From positions 496,001 through 560,000 of the forward strand of contig NZ_SHLC01000001.1 in NCBI RefSeq assembly GCF_004217495.1: a DNA stretch of 64,000 nucleotides, given 5' to 3'. The stretch comes from Microterricola gilva (GTDB lineage: Bacteria; Actinomycetota; Actinomycetes; Actinomycetales; Microbacteriaceae). Position 1 is the first letter of the stretch; each line of letters starts with the position of its first letter. The notes under the pieces are model-generated. The model ran no database searches, had not been told where the DNA came from, and was given only the letters and a program-made list of their open reading frames with translations. The translations under genes and the position numbers were made by a program. Of the stretch, positions 55,413 through 64,000 are shown in pieces.

Positions 55413-56537
55413 GTGAGCATGGAGATTGAAATCGGCCGGTCCAAGCGGGCACGTCGTGTCTACGCATTCGACGACATCGCGATTGTGCCCTCGCGGCGCA
55501 CCCGCGACCCCGAAGATGTCTCGGTGAGCTGGTCGATCGACGCGTACCAGTTCGACATCCCGTTCCTCGCTGCGCCGATGGACTCCGTCGTCTCGCCGCA
55601 GACGGCGATCATGATGGGCCAGCTCGGCGGTCTCGGTGTGATCGACCTCGAGGGTCTCTGGACCCGCTACGAGAACCCGGAGCCGCTGCTGGCCGAGATC
55701 CGTGGCCTGAGCGACGCCAAGGCGACCGCGCGGATGCAGGAGATCTACTCCGCGCCGATCAAGCCGGAGCTCATCACCGCCCGCATCGCCGAGGTGCGTG
55801 CTGCCGGCGTCACCGTGGCCGCGGCCCTCTCGCCGCAGCGCACGCAGGAGTTCTACAGCACCGTCGTCGCCGCAGGCGTCGACCTCTTCGTCATCCGCGG
55901 CACCACCGTCTCGGCCGAGCACGTCTCCAAGAACCAGGAGCCGCTCAACCTCAAGAAGTTCATCTACGAGCTCGACGTTCCCGTCATCGTCGGCGGCGCG
56001 GCCACCTACACGGCCGCCCTGCACCTCATGCGCACCGGCGCGGCCGGCGTGCTCGTCGGCTTCGGCGGCGGCGCGGCATCGACCACGCGGGCATCGCTCG
56101 GCATCCACGCTCCGATGGCCACGGCCGTCGCCGACGTCGCCGGCGCTCGCCGCGACTACATGGACGAGTCCGGCGGACGCTACGTGCACGTGATCGCCGA
56201 CGGCGGCCTCGGCACGTCTGGCGACATCGTCAAGGCCATCGCCTGCGGTGCGGATGCCGTCATGCTCGGTGCGGCGCTGGCCCGCGCCACCGACGCACCC
56301 GGCGGCGGCTACCACTGGGGCGCGGAGGCGCACCACGCCAAGCTTCCCCGCGGCAACCGCGTTCACGTCGGCACCGTCGCCCCTCTCGAGGAGATCCTCT
56401 ACGGCCCGGCGCCCGTTGCAGAGGGCACGGCCAACCTCGTCGGCGCGCTGCGCCGCTCGATGGCCACGACCGGCTACTCCGACCTCAAGGAGTTCCAGCG
56501 GGTCGAAGTTGTTGTGGCCCCGTACCAAGCCAACTAG
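55413..56537 (+). CDS. guaB3: GuaB3-family IMP dehydrogenase-related protein
   Basis: A 374-residue barrel protein of the GuaB3 group, which lacks CBS domains. Start MSMEIEIGRSKRARRVYAFDDIAIVPSRRTRDPEDV, PMDSVVSPQTAIMMGQLGGLGVIDLEG, and the C-terminal NLVGALRRSMATTGYSDLKEFQRVEVVV are characteristic. At the IMPDH catalytic loop the sequence is GFGGGAASTTR, placing Ser223 where guaB has Cys312, so dehydrogenase activity is doubtful. Mycobacterial GuaB3 is likewise considered non-catalytic or of unknown role. GTG 55413; an in-frame ATG lies two codons on. Confidence 0.9.
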   Translation: MSMEIEIGRSKRARRVYAFDDIAIVPSRRTRDPEDVSVSWSIDAYQFDIPFLAAPMDSVVSPQTAIMMGQLGGLGVIDLEGLWTRYENPEPLLAEIRGLSDAKATARMQEIYSAPIKPELITARIAEVRAAGVTVAAALSPQRTQEFYSTVVAAGVDLFVIRGTTVSAEHVSKNQEPLNLKKFIYELDVPVIVGGAATYTAALHLMRTGAAGVLVGFGGGAASTTRASLGIHAPMATAVADVAGARRDYMDESGGRYVHVIADGGLGTSGDIVKAIACGADAVMLGAALARATDAPGGGYHWGAEAHHAKLPRGNRVHVGTVAPLEEILYGPAPVAEGTANLVGALRRSMATTGYSDLKEFQRVEVVVAPYQAN

Positions 56538-56636
56538 CCTCGAAAGTAGGCCGGCCGCCAGCCGGATCAAGTAGTTCAGCAGCAGGAGTTCAGCAGCACA
56601 GCAGTCCGTCAGTACCACGTACCTCGGGAGGCAATG

Positions 56637-58373
56637 ATGGCCCAGCGCAACAGCGTGACGCGTTCGAACAAGCTCGGACCGGAGGAGAGGGCTGCGGCTC
56701 TCACCCGGCTCAAGGAGAAAGAGCTGGACATCCTGGTGGTCGGGGGTGGCATCGTCGGCGCCGGCTCGGCCCTGGACGCGGTCACCCGAGGGCTGAGCGT
56801 CGGCATCCTGGAGGAGCGCGACTGGGCCTCCGGCACGTCGAGCCGTTCGTCGAAGCTGGTGCACGGCGGCATCCGCTACCTGGAGCAGTTGGACTTCCGG
56901 CTCGTGCGGGAAGCCCTGATCGAGCGCGGGCTCTTGCTGCAGCGCATCGCACCGCACCTCGTGAAGCCGGTGCGCTTCCTCTACCCGTTGAAGCAGCGGG
57001 TCATCGAGCGCGCCTACGTCGGAGCCGGCATGCTGCTCTACGACATCTTCAGCTACACGGGTGGGCGCCCGCCCGGTGTTCCGCACCACAGGCACCTCAG
57101 CAAGCGCCAGGTGCAGCACCTGATCCCGTCGCTGGCGAATGACGCGCTGATCGGTGGCATCACCTACTACGACGCCCAGGTCGATGACGCGCGGTACGTG
57201 TCGTCGCTCGTGCGCACGGCCTCCTTCTACGGTGCACACGCCGCATCGCGGGTGCGCGTCGAGGGCTTCATCAAGGTCGGGCAGCGGGTCGTCGGCGTGC
57301 AGGCGCACGACCTGCAGACCGGTGAGCGCTTCGAGGTGCGGGCCAAGCAGGTCGTCAACGCGACCGGGGTGTGGACCGACGACACCCAGCGCATGGTGGG
57401 GGAGCGCGGCACCTTCAAGGTGCGCGCGTCGAAGGGCATCCACCTCGTCGTGCCGCGTGACCGGTTCCAATCGGCGATGGGGCTGCTGCTTCGCACGGAG
57501 AAGAGCGTCCTCTTCGTGATTCCCTGGGGCAGGCACTGGCTGATCGGCACGACCGACACCGACTGGAACCTCGACAAGGCGCACCCGGCCGCCACGGCAT
57601 CCGACATCGACTACCTGCTCGAACACGTCAACAAGGTGCTCTCCATCGACCTCACCAGGGAGGACGTCGAGGGTGTCTACGCCGGGCTCCGCCCGCTGCT
57701 GGCCGGCGAGAGCGAGCAGACGTCGAAGCTCTCCCGCGAGCACCTCGTCGCGCACACCGTTCCCGGTCTCGTCGTGATCGCCGGCGGCAAGTGGACGACC
57801 TACCGGGTGATGGCCAAGGACGCCATCGATGCCGCGGTCGACGCGTTGGACGGCCGCATCCCGCCATCGACGACGCAGGACATCCCGCTGCTCGGTGCTG
57901 AGGGCTACCAGGCGGCGTGGAACAAGCGCGGCCGCATCGCCCAGGCCTTCGGGGTGCACAAGGTGCGCATCGAACACCTTCTCAACCGCTACGGCACGCT
58001 CACCGATGAGCTGCTCGATCTGATCAAGGCGGATGCCACACTCGGCGAGCCGCTCCCCGGCGCCGACGACTATCTGGCAGCCGAGATCGTCTACGCCACA
58101 TCGCACGAGGGCGCGCTGCACCTCGAGGACGTGCTCGCCAGGCGCACCCGCATCTCGATCGAGGCGTGGGACCGCGGCGTCTCCGCGGCGCCCGTCGCGG
58201 CCAAGCTCATGGCGGGCATTCTGGGTTGGGACGAGAAGACCGAGGAGCTCGAGGTCGCCAACTACCTCAAGCGGGTCGCGGCGGAGCGCGCATCGCAGGA
58301 GCAGCCGGACGACGAGTCGGCCGACCGGGTGCGACTCGAGGCCCCGGACATCATGGCGGTCGAGGGCAAGTAG
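56637..58373 (+). CDS. glpD: Glycerol-3-phosphate dehydrogenase (FAD-dependent, aerobic)
   Basis: A 578-residue flavoenzyme oxidising glycerol-3-phosphate to dihydroxyacetone phosphate at the membrane. FAD-binding DILVVGGGIVGAGSALDAVTRG (about 31-52), then SGTSSRSSKLVHGGIRYLEQLDF, PWGRHWLIGTTDTDW and VIAGGKWTTYRVMAKDA. The C-terminal helical domain has DYLAAEIVYATSHEGALHLEDVLARRTRISIE. Two adjacent ATG codons exist; the second (56637) is better spaced from GGGAGG. The 97-base gap in front holds no clear promoter. Confidence 0.94.
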   Translation: MAQRNSVTRSNKLGPEERAAALTRLKEKELDILVVGGGIVGAGSALDAVTRGLSVGILEERDWASGTSSRSSKLVHGGIRYLEQLDFRLVREALIERGLLLQRIAPHLVKPVRFLYPLKQRVIERAYVGAGMLLYDIFSYTGGRPPGVPHHRHLSKRQVQHLIPSLANDALIGGITYYDAQVDDARYVSSLVRTASFYGAHAASRVRVEGFIKVGQRVVGVQAHDLQTGERFEVRAKQVVNATGVWTDDTQRMVGERGTFKVRASKGIHLVVPRDRFQSAMGLLLRTEKSVLFVIPWGRHWLIGTTDTDWNLDKAHPAATASDIDYLLEHVNKVLSIDLTREDVEGVYAGLRPLLAGESEQTSKLSREHLVAHTVPGLVVIAGGKWTTYRVMAKDAIDAAVDALDGRIPPSTTQDIPLLGAEGYQAAWNKRGRIAQAFGVHKVRIEHLLNRYGTLTDELLDLIKADATLGEPLPGADDYLAAEIVYATSHEGALHLEDVLARRTRISIEAWDRGVSAAPVAAKLMAGILGWDEKTEELEVANYLKRVAAERASQEQPDDESADRVRLEAPDIMAVEGK

Positions 58374-58426
58374 CTCACGGCCGCGCGCTTCCCGAGCGGG
58401 CGAGCATTCTCTGAGAGGATGTGCAC

Positions 58427-59179
58427 ATGGGGAATCGCACGACGCACACGTGGCGCACGCCGGGGGGCGCCGTTGCGCTCTCGCTCCTGCTCGCCGTCAT
58501 GCTGAGCGGATGCAGCGCTCCGACGCAACCAGAGGCGGCCGGCGCCGACAGCTCACCATCGAGCAGACCGCTCCCCAGCTCGTCGATCGCAGCGAGTCCT
58601 GTCCCGATTCCCACCGCCGAGCAGCAGCTTGAGCGGGTGGCCGGCCTCGTGGCCAGACCCGACGCGCTCGAACTGCGCGACTCAGACGGTGCCGTCGTCG
58701 CCACGCTCGGCTACATGTCGTCGCCGGCCGAAGCCATTGACGTGCTGAGCACGGTCCTCGGCAGCCAGCCGGCCTCGGAGGAGTACAGCGGCAACATGCA
58801 CAATCCGCCGGGGATCTACCACTCCTGGGGAGACTTCGTGCTCGACGAGCGCCTCTACGACGAGCAGATGCGCATCGACAAGCAGCTCGACTATCTCGTC
58901 TGGCCGCGATTCGCGGTGTACTTCGACGCGTCCGCAAGCAACGAGATGCCGCTGTCGAGTGTTCAGGGCATTCAGGCCGGGGACAGCTGGGCGTTTGCCT
59001 CGGAGCAGCCGGGCTTCGACAGCGAGTTGTTCACCTGCATCGGTACGCCGGTCGAGGTGCTGGACATCACCGCACCGGACGGCACCCCGGCACAAGCCAC
59101 GGTCATCGTGGTCGAATCCGACGAGGGCACCGTTCGCTGGGTGGGTGCCCCTGAAATGGTCGCCGACGGCTGCGCCTGA
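58427..59179 (+). CDS. Hypothetical lipoprotein
   Basis: A 250-residue secreted lipoprotein. The signal peptide ends in a lipobox LSGC (about residue 27), followed by a Ser/Pro linker of about 35 residues and a globular part with LELRDSDGAVVATLGYMSSPAEAIDVLSTVLG, YHSWGDFVLDERLYD, and a terminal Cys pair (FTCIG and ADGCA) that could form a disulfide. No family is recognised. ATG 58427 is used rather than GTG two codons earlier. It lies between glpD and the LAL regulator, all co-directional. Confidence 0.8.
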   Translation: MGNRTTHTWRTPGGAVALSLLLAVMLSGCSAPTQPEAAGADSSPSSRPLPSSSIAASPVPIPTAEQQLERVAGLVARPDALELRDSDGAVVATLGYMSSPAEAIDVLSTVLGSQPASEEYSGNMHNPPGIYHSWGDFVLDERLYDEQMRIDKQLDYLVWPRFAVYFDASASNEMPLSSVQGIQAGDSWAFASEQPGFDSELFTCIGTPVEVLDITAPDGTPAQATVIVVESDEGTVRWVGAPEMVADGCA

Positions 59180-59286
59180 CCCAGAACCTGCTCCCCTTCG
59201 GGGGTGATTCCTGCACCCCGTCCACGGTTCCGCGTGAAGTTTGGCATGCTGGATGAATCGAGTTCGCGGGGGCGCTTGGAGGCGGT

Positions 59287-62097
59287 GTGAAGCGACACAC
59301 GTTCGGGGACGTTTCGGCGCGTGCGGAGCAGCTGCGCCGGGCGCAACAGATCGTCGAGGCGAGCCTCAGCACGGGCACAAGCGGAACGCTGCTGGTCAGC
59401 GGGCTCTCCGGCATGGGCAAGACGAGCCTGCTGCACGCGATCACCCCGGCCGGCAAACCGTGGAAGGTCGTGCGATTCAAGGCCGACGCCTACGAGGCCA
59501 AACTGCCGTTCGCGGCGATCGAACGCTTGCTGCACCAGCTGCGCACGACGCAGGAGCACGAGCCCGTTGCGGATGCCGCGGCTCATCCGCGTCGGTTCGC
59601 CGCACTCCTGCTCGGGGAATTCGATCGCAAGCGGCATCCGGTGTTCTTGGTGATCGACGATGCGCAGTGGTTGGACCCGCAGTCGGCGATGGCGCTGCGC
59701 TTCGCGATCAACAGGCTGATCGACGGACGCTTCTTCGCCGCGGTCGCCAGCCGGCCGATGACGGAGCCCAACGCGCTGCTCGAACTGCTGAACGAACTGG
59801 ATGGGCGCTCAGAACAGAACGCTGAGCTCATCGTCGACCCGCTCACGACGGAGCAGGTGCAAGTCGTCGCGGCGCGACTGTTGAACCGCGGAATCTCGCA
59901 GCACAGTGCGCGCGAGCTGCGGGAGGCGACCGGTGGTTCGCCCGCCCTCCTGAGCGCCGCGATGGCCCTGACAGGGGACATCGACTCCTTCGCTGCGGAT
60001 GCCGGCATCTGGGAGGTGCCGATCCCGCTCATCGACGCCGCACGCAACCCCTTCGCGCGCCTCACCGCGGCCGCGCCGGAGGCCGGCACCAACGTCGCGC
60101 AGATCTGTTCGGTGCTGCGCGACCCGGTCGAGCTGCGGGTGATGGAAGACATCGCCGCCTCGCTCGGGCTCGCCGTCGACGCGGATGAGGCGGCGGCGGC
60201 CGGGCTGATCGCCCAACGCCGTTGGCGGGGCGAGATCTGGGTTGCGCCCAGTCACGATCTGCTGGCGCACGCTGTCCAACAGAGCATGAGCGCTGATCTG
60301 GTTCTCGCGATCCACCGCGCGGCCGGCGACGCCGTGGAGGGGCGCCGCGGTCTGCGGCACAGCCTGGCCGCCGCGTCCAGGGTCGATGACGCGCTGCAGG
60401 ACCGGGTGCGGACGATCGTGCGCGGGGTGTCAACGCCAGCGCAGGCCGACGAGGCGATCGGCTACCTGCGCAGGGTCCTGGCGCTGAGCCAAGCCGGGCC
60501 GGAGCATGATGACGTGCTCATCGGGCTCGCGATGGTGGCGATGCGATTCCGGCGGCAGCAGCTGGTGCTTGATCTTCTGCCCGAGTTCGAGGCGCTGCCG
60601 CCCAGCGCCATGGCCGCGGCGATCGCGGTCGAGATGTTCGCCGTGGCCGGCCGTCTGCCGGAGGCGCTGGCCGCCGCGGCCACTGTTCACGCGCCGGATC
60701 CGCAGTGCGACACCGCTGAGGACCGGATCCTGCGCGCGTACATCGCCGCCGTCAGCGCACAGTTCCTGCTCATGATGGATGACATGGCGTCGATTCCGGC
60801 GCAGGTCGCCGTTGCACGTCGACGGGTCGACGAGGTGCTCCCCGGGGATGTGGAGGCGGCCAGGGAGCGCGTGCGCTGGATGTACAGCGCCGATCGCCAG
60901 CACATGCGCCTCCTGGGGTGGACCGTGACGTCCGCTGCGCGGTCAGGGCAGAGAGAGGTCTTCCTGGCCGCCCTGGGCGAGCTTGGTCAGCTCATCGCCG
61001 AGGCCCAGCCGTCGCCGGAACTCGTCGATGTGCTCGTCACGCGTGCCGGGATACTGATGCAGATGGGCGATGTCGAGGCCGTGCACTCCGACATGCTCAC
61101 CGCCCGCGCGGTCCTTGAACAGTTTCCGCATGCCTGGACGGCCGGCCATGTGCGCGTCATCCTGACGCACGTGAACTACCTGCTCGGCGACTGGGAGGGT
61201 TCGCTGGCCGGCGCGGACACGGCGGTGAGTCTCGCGATGGACGAGACGGCGTACACGGTGCGCCCCGTCACGCATTTCGCGGCGGCGCTCGTTCGGGCCT
61301 CGCGGGGGGAGGCGGCAGAGGTGGCGGCCCTACTCGAGGCGGGGGAACGCTCACGCATCAGCCAACACGAGACCTACGAGTCAGCGATGGCGGCAGTCGT
61401 CTCCGCAGAGCTGGCGCGCGCGATGGGTGACCCGGGCGCGCAACTGCGGGCGTGTTCCGATCCGGCGTTGCGCACTCTGAGCTCGACGACGCACGGCTGG
61501 ATGAGCTACCGCGTCGAGGCGCTTGCCGCGCTCGGTCGCGTGGCCGAGGCTCGCACCGCGCTGGACGAGGTGCGGGAGGCATCCGCGGTGCGGTGGCAGC
61601 CATACTATGGCTCGATGCTCTGGCTCGAGGCGCGCGTTGAGGATGCCGCCGACCGGCAGAAGACGGCGAATGCGCTCTACCGGCAAGCGATCGCAGAGCC
61701 GTCGGCTGCCCTGTTCCCGTTCCCGCTCGCGCGGGCGCGCGCCGATTTCGGTCGTTTCCTGCTGCGCGTCGGTGACCCAGCTGGCGCCAGAGAGCAGCTT
61801 GAGCGCGCGGCGGAGGTCTTCGCGCGACTCGGCGCCGCCCCGGATCTCGAGCGCACCCTCGCCCTGCTTGAGCGCGCAGGTGGGAATGGTGCCGGAGTGC
61901 CGGGAGACCCATTCGCGCCCCTCACAGCCAGGGAGCGGCAGATCGCGCATCAGGCATCGCACGGCCACACCAATCGCGAGATCGCCGAATCGCTCTTCCT
62001 CTCGGTGACGACCGTCAACTTCCACATGCGCAATGTGTTGCCGAAGCTCGGGCTGGACTCACGGCGCCAACTGCGCAGCCTCGCACGCTCTCGCTGA
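59287..62097 (+). CDS. LAL-type LuxR-family transcriptional regulator
   Basis: A 936-residue regulator with an N-terminal AAA/STAND-type ATPase: Walker A GLSGMGKTS (39-47), Walker B VFLVIDDAQWLD (119-130). A long helical, TPR-like middle (about 300-860) follows. The C-terminal LuxR helix-turn-helix is LTARERQIAHQASHGHTNREIAESLFLSVTTVNFHMRNVLPKLGL (about 879-923). LAL regulators respond to nutrients or metabolites; the ligand here is unknown. GTG 59287 follows GGAGG. It precedes a large surface-protein gene by 268 bases and may control it, which is inference. Confidence 0.9.
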   Translation: MKRHTFGDVSARAEQLRRAQQIVEASLSTGTSGTLLVSGLSGMGKTSLLHAITPAGKPWKVVRFKADAYEAKLPFAAIERLLHQLRTTQEHEPVADAAAHPRRFAALLLGEFDRKRHPVFLVIDDAQWLDPQSAMALRFAINRLIDGRFFAAVASRPMTEPNALLELLNELDGRSEQNAELIVDPLTTEQVQVVAARLLNRGISQHSARELREATGGSPALLSAAMALTGDIDSFAADAGIWEVPIPLIDAARNPFARLTAAAPEAGTNVAQICSVLRDPVELRVMEDIAASLGLAVDADEAAAAGLIAQRRWRGEIWVAPSHDLLAHAVQQSMSADLVLAIHRAAGDAVEGRRGLRHSLAAASRVDDALQDRVRTIVRGVSTPAQADEAIGYLRRVLALSQAGPEHDDVLIGLAMVAMRFRRQQLVLDLLPEFEALPPSAMAAAIAVEMFAVAGRLPEALAAAATVHAPDPQCDTAEDRILRAYIAAVSAQFLLMMDDMASIPAQVAVARRRVDEVLPGDVEAARERVRWMYSADRQHMRLLGWTVTSAARSGQREVFLAALGELGQLIAEAQPSPELVDVLVTRAGILMQMGDVEAVHSDMLTARAVLEQFPHAWTAGHVRVILTHVNYLLGDWEGSLAGADTAVSLAMDETAYTVRPVTHFAAALVRASRGEAAEVAALLEAGERSRISQHETYESAMAAVVSAELARAMGDPGAQLRACSDPALRTLSSTTHGWMSYRVEALAALGRVAEARTALDEVREASAVRWQPYYGSMLWLEARVEDAADRQKTANALYRQAIAEPSAALFPFPLARARADFGRFLLRVGDPAGAREQLERAAEVFARLGAAPDLERTLALLERAGGNGAGVPGDPFAPLTARERQIAHQASHGHTNREIAESLFLSVTTVNFHMRNVLPKLGLDSRRQLRSLARSR

Positions 62098-62168
62098 GGA
62101 ACGCTCGTCTTGAGTGCAGCGCCCGTCAAGAGCTGACGGTTTCCGGATGACGGCCTAACGGTCGCCTC

Positions 62169-62186
62169 CCACGCTCCCTAGCGTGG
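62169..62186 (+). promoter_or_regulatory. Inverted repeat upstream of the surface-protein gene
   Basis: CCACGCT (62169-62175), CCCT, AGCGTGG (62180-62186), containing TAGCGT as a possible -10. It could be an operator or promoter in the 268-base gap, which also holds the hairpin at 62238. Confidence 0.45.
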
Positions 62187-62237
62187 TGACCCTGCGCGTC
62201 GATCCGCCATACCCGCATTCGACGCGTGCAGCCGTGA

Positions 62238-62273
62238 GCCCACCCACCCCTCCTTACCCGGGGGTGGGCGGGC
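62238..62273 (+). other. GC-rich hairpin in the surface-protein leader
   Basis: GCCCACCCACCCC (62238-62250) pairs with 62261-62273 apart from one mismatch, around ten bases. It lies about 90 bases before the start; no U-run. Confidence 0.5.
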
Positions 62274-62365
62274 CACGTGCGGTCTCTTACCCAGACCGTG
62301 CGAGTCCTTGCTTACCCCGAGGTGAAGCGGCTGATTGTGCCCACACCCGGAGGGAACCGAATTCC

Positions 62366-64000
62366 ATGGCAATTCGAGCTGCGCTCGAGCCTCGGCAGAC
62401 GCCGTCGCACCCACAGATCCGACACCTAGCAATCGGACGGCGGCGGATGCGCGCATTCGCCGCCGCCGCGGCACTGAGCCTCGTGGCGACAGGCGTCACC
62501 GCGGTGGGAGTCCTCGGCGCGGCCGAGCCGGCAACCGCCGCACCCACCACGGCCACGTTCGCGGTGCCGACGAAAACCGTCTGGACGGTTCCCGCCGGTG
62601 TGACCAGCATCACGGCCACCGTCATCGGTGCGGCCGGCGGCGGTGGCGACAACTACGTCACCTGGCCGGGCACTGACTGGTCACTCACGGGAGACGGCGG
62701 CGGGGGAGCTGGCGCGCTGATCACAGGCACCATTGCTGTGACGCCGGGCGAAAAGCTCTCGATCTGGGCTTCGACACAAGGGGGACAGGTCGGCAACGCG
62801 GGCAGCGAGGGCGCGGGCGGAGCTGGGTACAGCGCCGGCGGCAGCGGTGGAACAGGCAAGGGGTTGGCCAAGGCCGGTGGCGGTGGCGGTGGCGCCAGTG
62901 CGATCACCCGGGCCGACGGCACAGCGGTGATCATCGCCGCTGGCGGTGGCGGCGGTGCCGGTCGCGGTGCCGGCTTCGCCAACTGCAAGGGTGGCCACGG
63001 TGGAGCGGCCGGAAACGCGGGCGGAAACGCGCGAGAGAATTGCGCAGGCAAGGGCAGCGGCGGCGCCGCGGCGGGCAGCACCACCGCGGCGGGCACAGCC
63101 GGTGGCTCCAGCAGGCCGGCGACTGCGGCAGGCGGTGCCGGTGGGGGTGGTGGCGGTTACCCGACCGGAGGCGCCGGTGGCACAGCTGGTGGCACTGGCG
63201 GAGCCGGTGGTGGTGGTGGCGGTGGCGGTTCCTCGTACACCGGAGGCGCGTCCTCACCGACCACTGGCTTCGCGCAGGCAGGCGGCAACGGCTCTGTGAC
63301 GCTGAGCTACTCGCCGAGCTACGCCACGACGACGACTCTGGATGCGGACGTCAGCACCACCGTCGTCGGCACGAGCGTCCTGTTCTCGGTGACGGTCGCG
63401 TCGGCAGATGCGCTCGGCGGAACGCCGACGGGCACCGTCAACCTCCTCGACGCGGACAGCAACGTTCTCGGCACTCAGACTCTTGTCGGTGGCCAGGCCG
63501 CCTTCTCCGCCCTGACGCTGCCGCTCGGCACCCACGCGCTCACCGCGGCGTTCACCCCTGACACCGCTGACCACCTGGCCTCGTCAGGGTCGACGACCGT
63601 CGCGGTGGAGCAGGGCGCGACCAGCACGAGTTTGAGCGCGACCCCTGCGCCCGCGGAGTTCGGCGAGCCGGTCACGGCAACCGTGACGGTGGCCCCCATT
63701 GCCCCGGCGGTCGCCCTGCTGGACGGTGCCGTCACGCTCGCCACGGTGGGCGGTCAGACGCTCGGCTCTGCGGCCCTCGGTGCGCAGGCGGCTGACGGCA
63801 GCGCTCAGGCGTCGATCACCTTCACGCCAGCGGCTCCAGGCGACCTGGAGCTCGTGGCCACGTTCAGCGGCAACACGAACTTCATCACGTCAGCCGACAG
63901 TGCCGACCTTTCCGTCGTGAAGGCGGCGAGTGCGATCGCGCTCTCAGCTTCCCCTGCCTCCTCGGTCTTCGGACAATCTGTGACCTTCACCGCAGCCGTC
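62366..64000 (+). CDS. Secreted glycine-rich protein with Ig-like repeats (partial, runs off the window)
   Basis: At least 545 residues, open to the window end. An N-terminal export signal follows a basic lead (GRRRMRAFAAAAALSLVATGV, likely cleavage near EPATAA, about 57). Next, a short strand region FAVPTKTVWTVPAGVTSITATVIGAAGGGG, then a Gly/Ala-rich domain (about 90-310) with many GGAGG and GGGGG runs. From about 320 there are Ig-like (Big_3_5-type) repeats beginning TTTLDADVSTTVVGTSVLF, TSTSLSATPAPAEFGEPVT and AIALSASPASSVFGQSVTF. Likely cell-surface or extracellular; adhesion is inferred. ATG 62366 follows GGAGGG. Confidence 0.85.
   Translation, partial: MAIRAALEPRQTPSHPQIRHLAIGRRRMRAFAAAAALSLVATGVTAVGVLGAAEPATAAPTTATFAVPTKTVWTVPAGVTSITATVIGAAGGGGDNYVTWPGTDWSLTGDGGGGAGALITGTIAVTPGEKLSIWASTQGGQVGNAGSEGAGGAGYSAGGSGGTGKGLAKAGGGGGGASAITRADGTAVIIAAGGGGGAGRGAGFANCKGGHGGAAGNAGGNARENCAGKGSGGAAAGSTTAAGTAGGSSRPATAAGGAGGGGGGYPTGGAGGTAGGTGGAGGGGGGGGSSYTGGASSPTTGFAQAGGNGSVTLSYSPSYATTTTLDADVSTTVVGTSVLFSVTVASADALGGTPTGTVNLLDADSNVLGTQTLVGGQAAFSALTLPLGTHALTAAFTPDTADHLASSGSTTVAVEQGATSTSLSATPAPAEFGEPVTATVTVAPIAPAVALLDGAVTLATVGGQTLGSAALGAQAADGSAQASITFTPAAPGDLELVATFSGNTNFITSADSADLSVVKAASAIALSASPASSVFGQSVTFTAAV

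Noticed and set aside
55305..58121. 938-codon open frame antisense to guaB3 and glpD
   Set aside because: It covers two clear genes on the plus strand and has the shadow composition; no family motif.
62274..62365. Cyclic-dinucleotide riboswitch before the surface-protein gene
   Set aside because: The GGAGGGAACCG string recalls riboswitch pieces, but no complete conserved core or pairing could be drawn.

Overview
The window is a chromosomal segment of a GC-rich actinobacterium, most likely a member of the Microbacteriaceae. The evidence is the strong G/C bias at third codon positions, many GTG starts, very short leaders with a -10 box right before the start codon, a short-lid adenylate kinase, a GuaB/GuaB3 pair, CIRCE control of groES, and a ribosomal super-cluster with neither rpsN nor rpsD in its usual place. 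No tRNA, rRNA, CRISPR array, insertion sequence or prophage was recognised.

Layout. (1) 1-2537: a small toxin/immunity island. It holds the tail of an upstream gene, an Endonuclea_NS_2-type nuclease module, a YezG-like immunity protein, a probable TNT-type immunity protein, an SseB-like protein and, converging on them, a standalone TNT-like NAD-glycohydrolase domain protein. (2) 2613-7302: the str operon rpsL-rpsG-fusA-tuf, with a good promoter and a strong terminator. (3) 7311-10028: accessory genes (OsmC-like, Rv0909-type antitoxin, YoaK/DUF1275 membrane protein, and an AbiEi-like protein with a nuclease-like C-terminus), the last flanked by imperfect direct repeats. (4) 10029-28292: a long S10 leader, then S10-spc-alpha genes from rpsJ to rplQ, with secY, adk, map and, unusually, a PTS Enzyme I gene (ptsI) embedded. 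(5) 28339-39249: truA, rplM-rpsI, glmM, coaA (reverse), glmS, acpS, alr, tsaE-tsaB-rimI-tsaD; these serve peptidoglycan precursor synthesis, cofactors and tRNA t6A modification. (6) 39432-49408: DUF4190 protein, THUMP-like methyltransferase, groES behind two CIRCE boxes, rarD, a branched-chain-amino-acid-type binding lipoprotein, a MerR/GyrI regulator, and the convergent livHMGF operon. (7) 49668-62097: guaB, SDR, MalY-type aminotransferase, ABC-F ATPase, guaB3, glpD, a lipoprotein and a LAL-type LuxR regulator. (8) 62366-end: a secreted glycine-rich protein with Ig-like repeats, cut by the window end.

Most of the window is core translation and envelope machinery, arranged in long operons with 1-4 bp stop/start overlaps. 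The less ordinary signals are: the left-edge toxin module, with a possible frameshift and a TNT protein lacking any secretion domain; the repeat-flanked AbiEi/nuclease gene; an 18-bp hairpin where rpsN is expected; a LivH permease with a fused signal peptide and extracytoplasmic beta-domain; a MerR/GyrI gene with a strong internal start at the domain junction (TipAL/TipAS-like); several families of intergenic inverted repeats; and a GuaB3 with Ser at the IMPDH catalytic Cys position.
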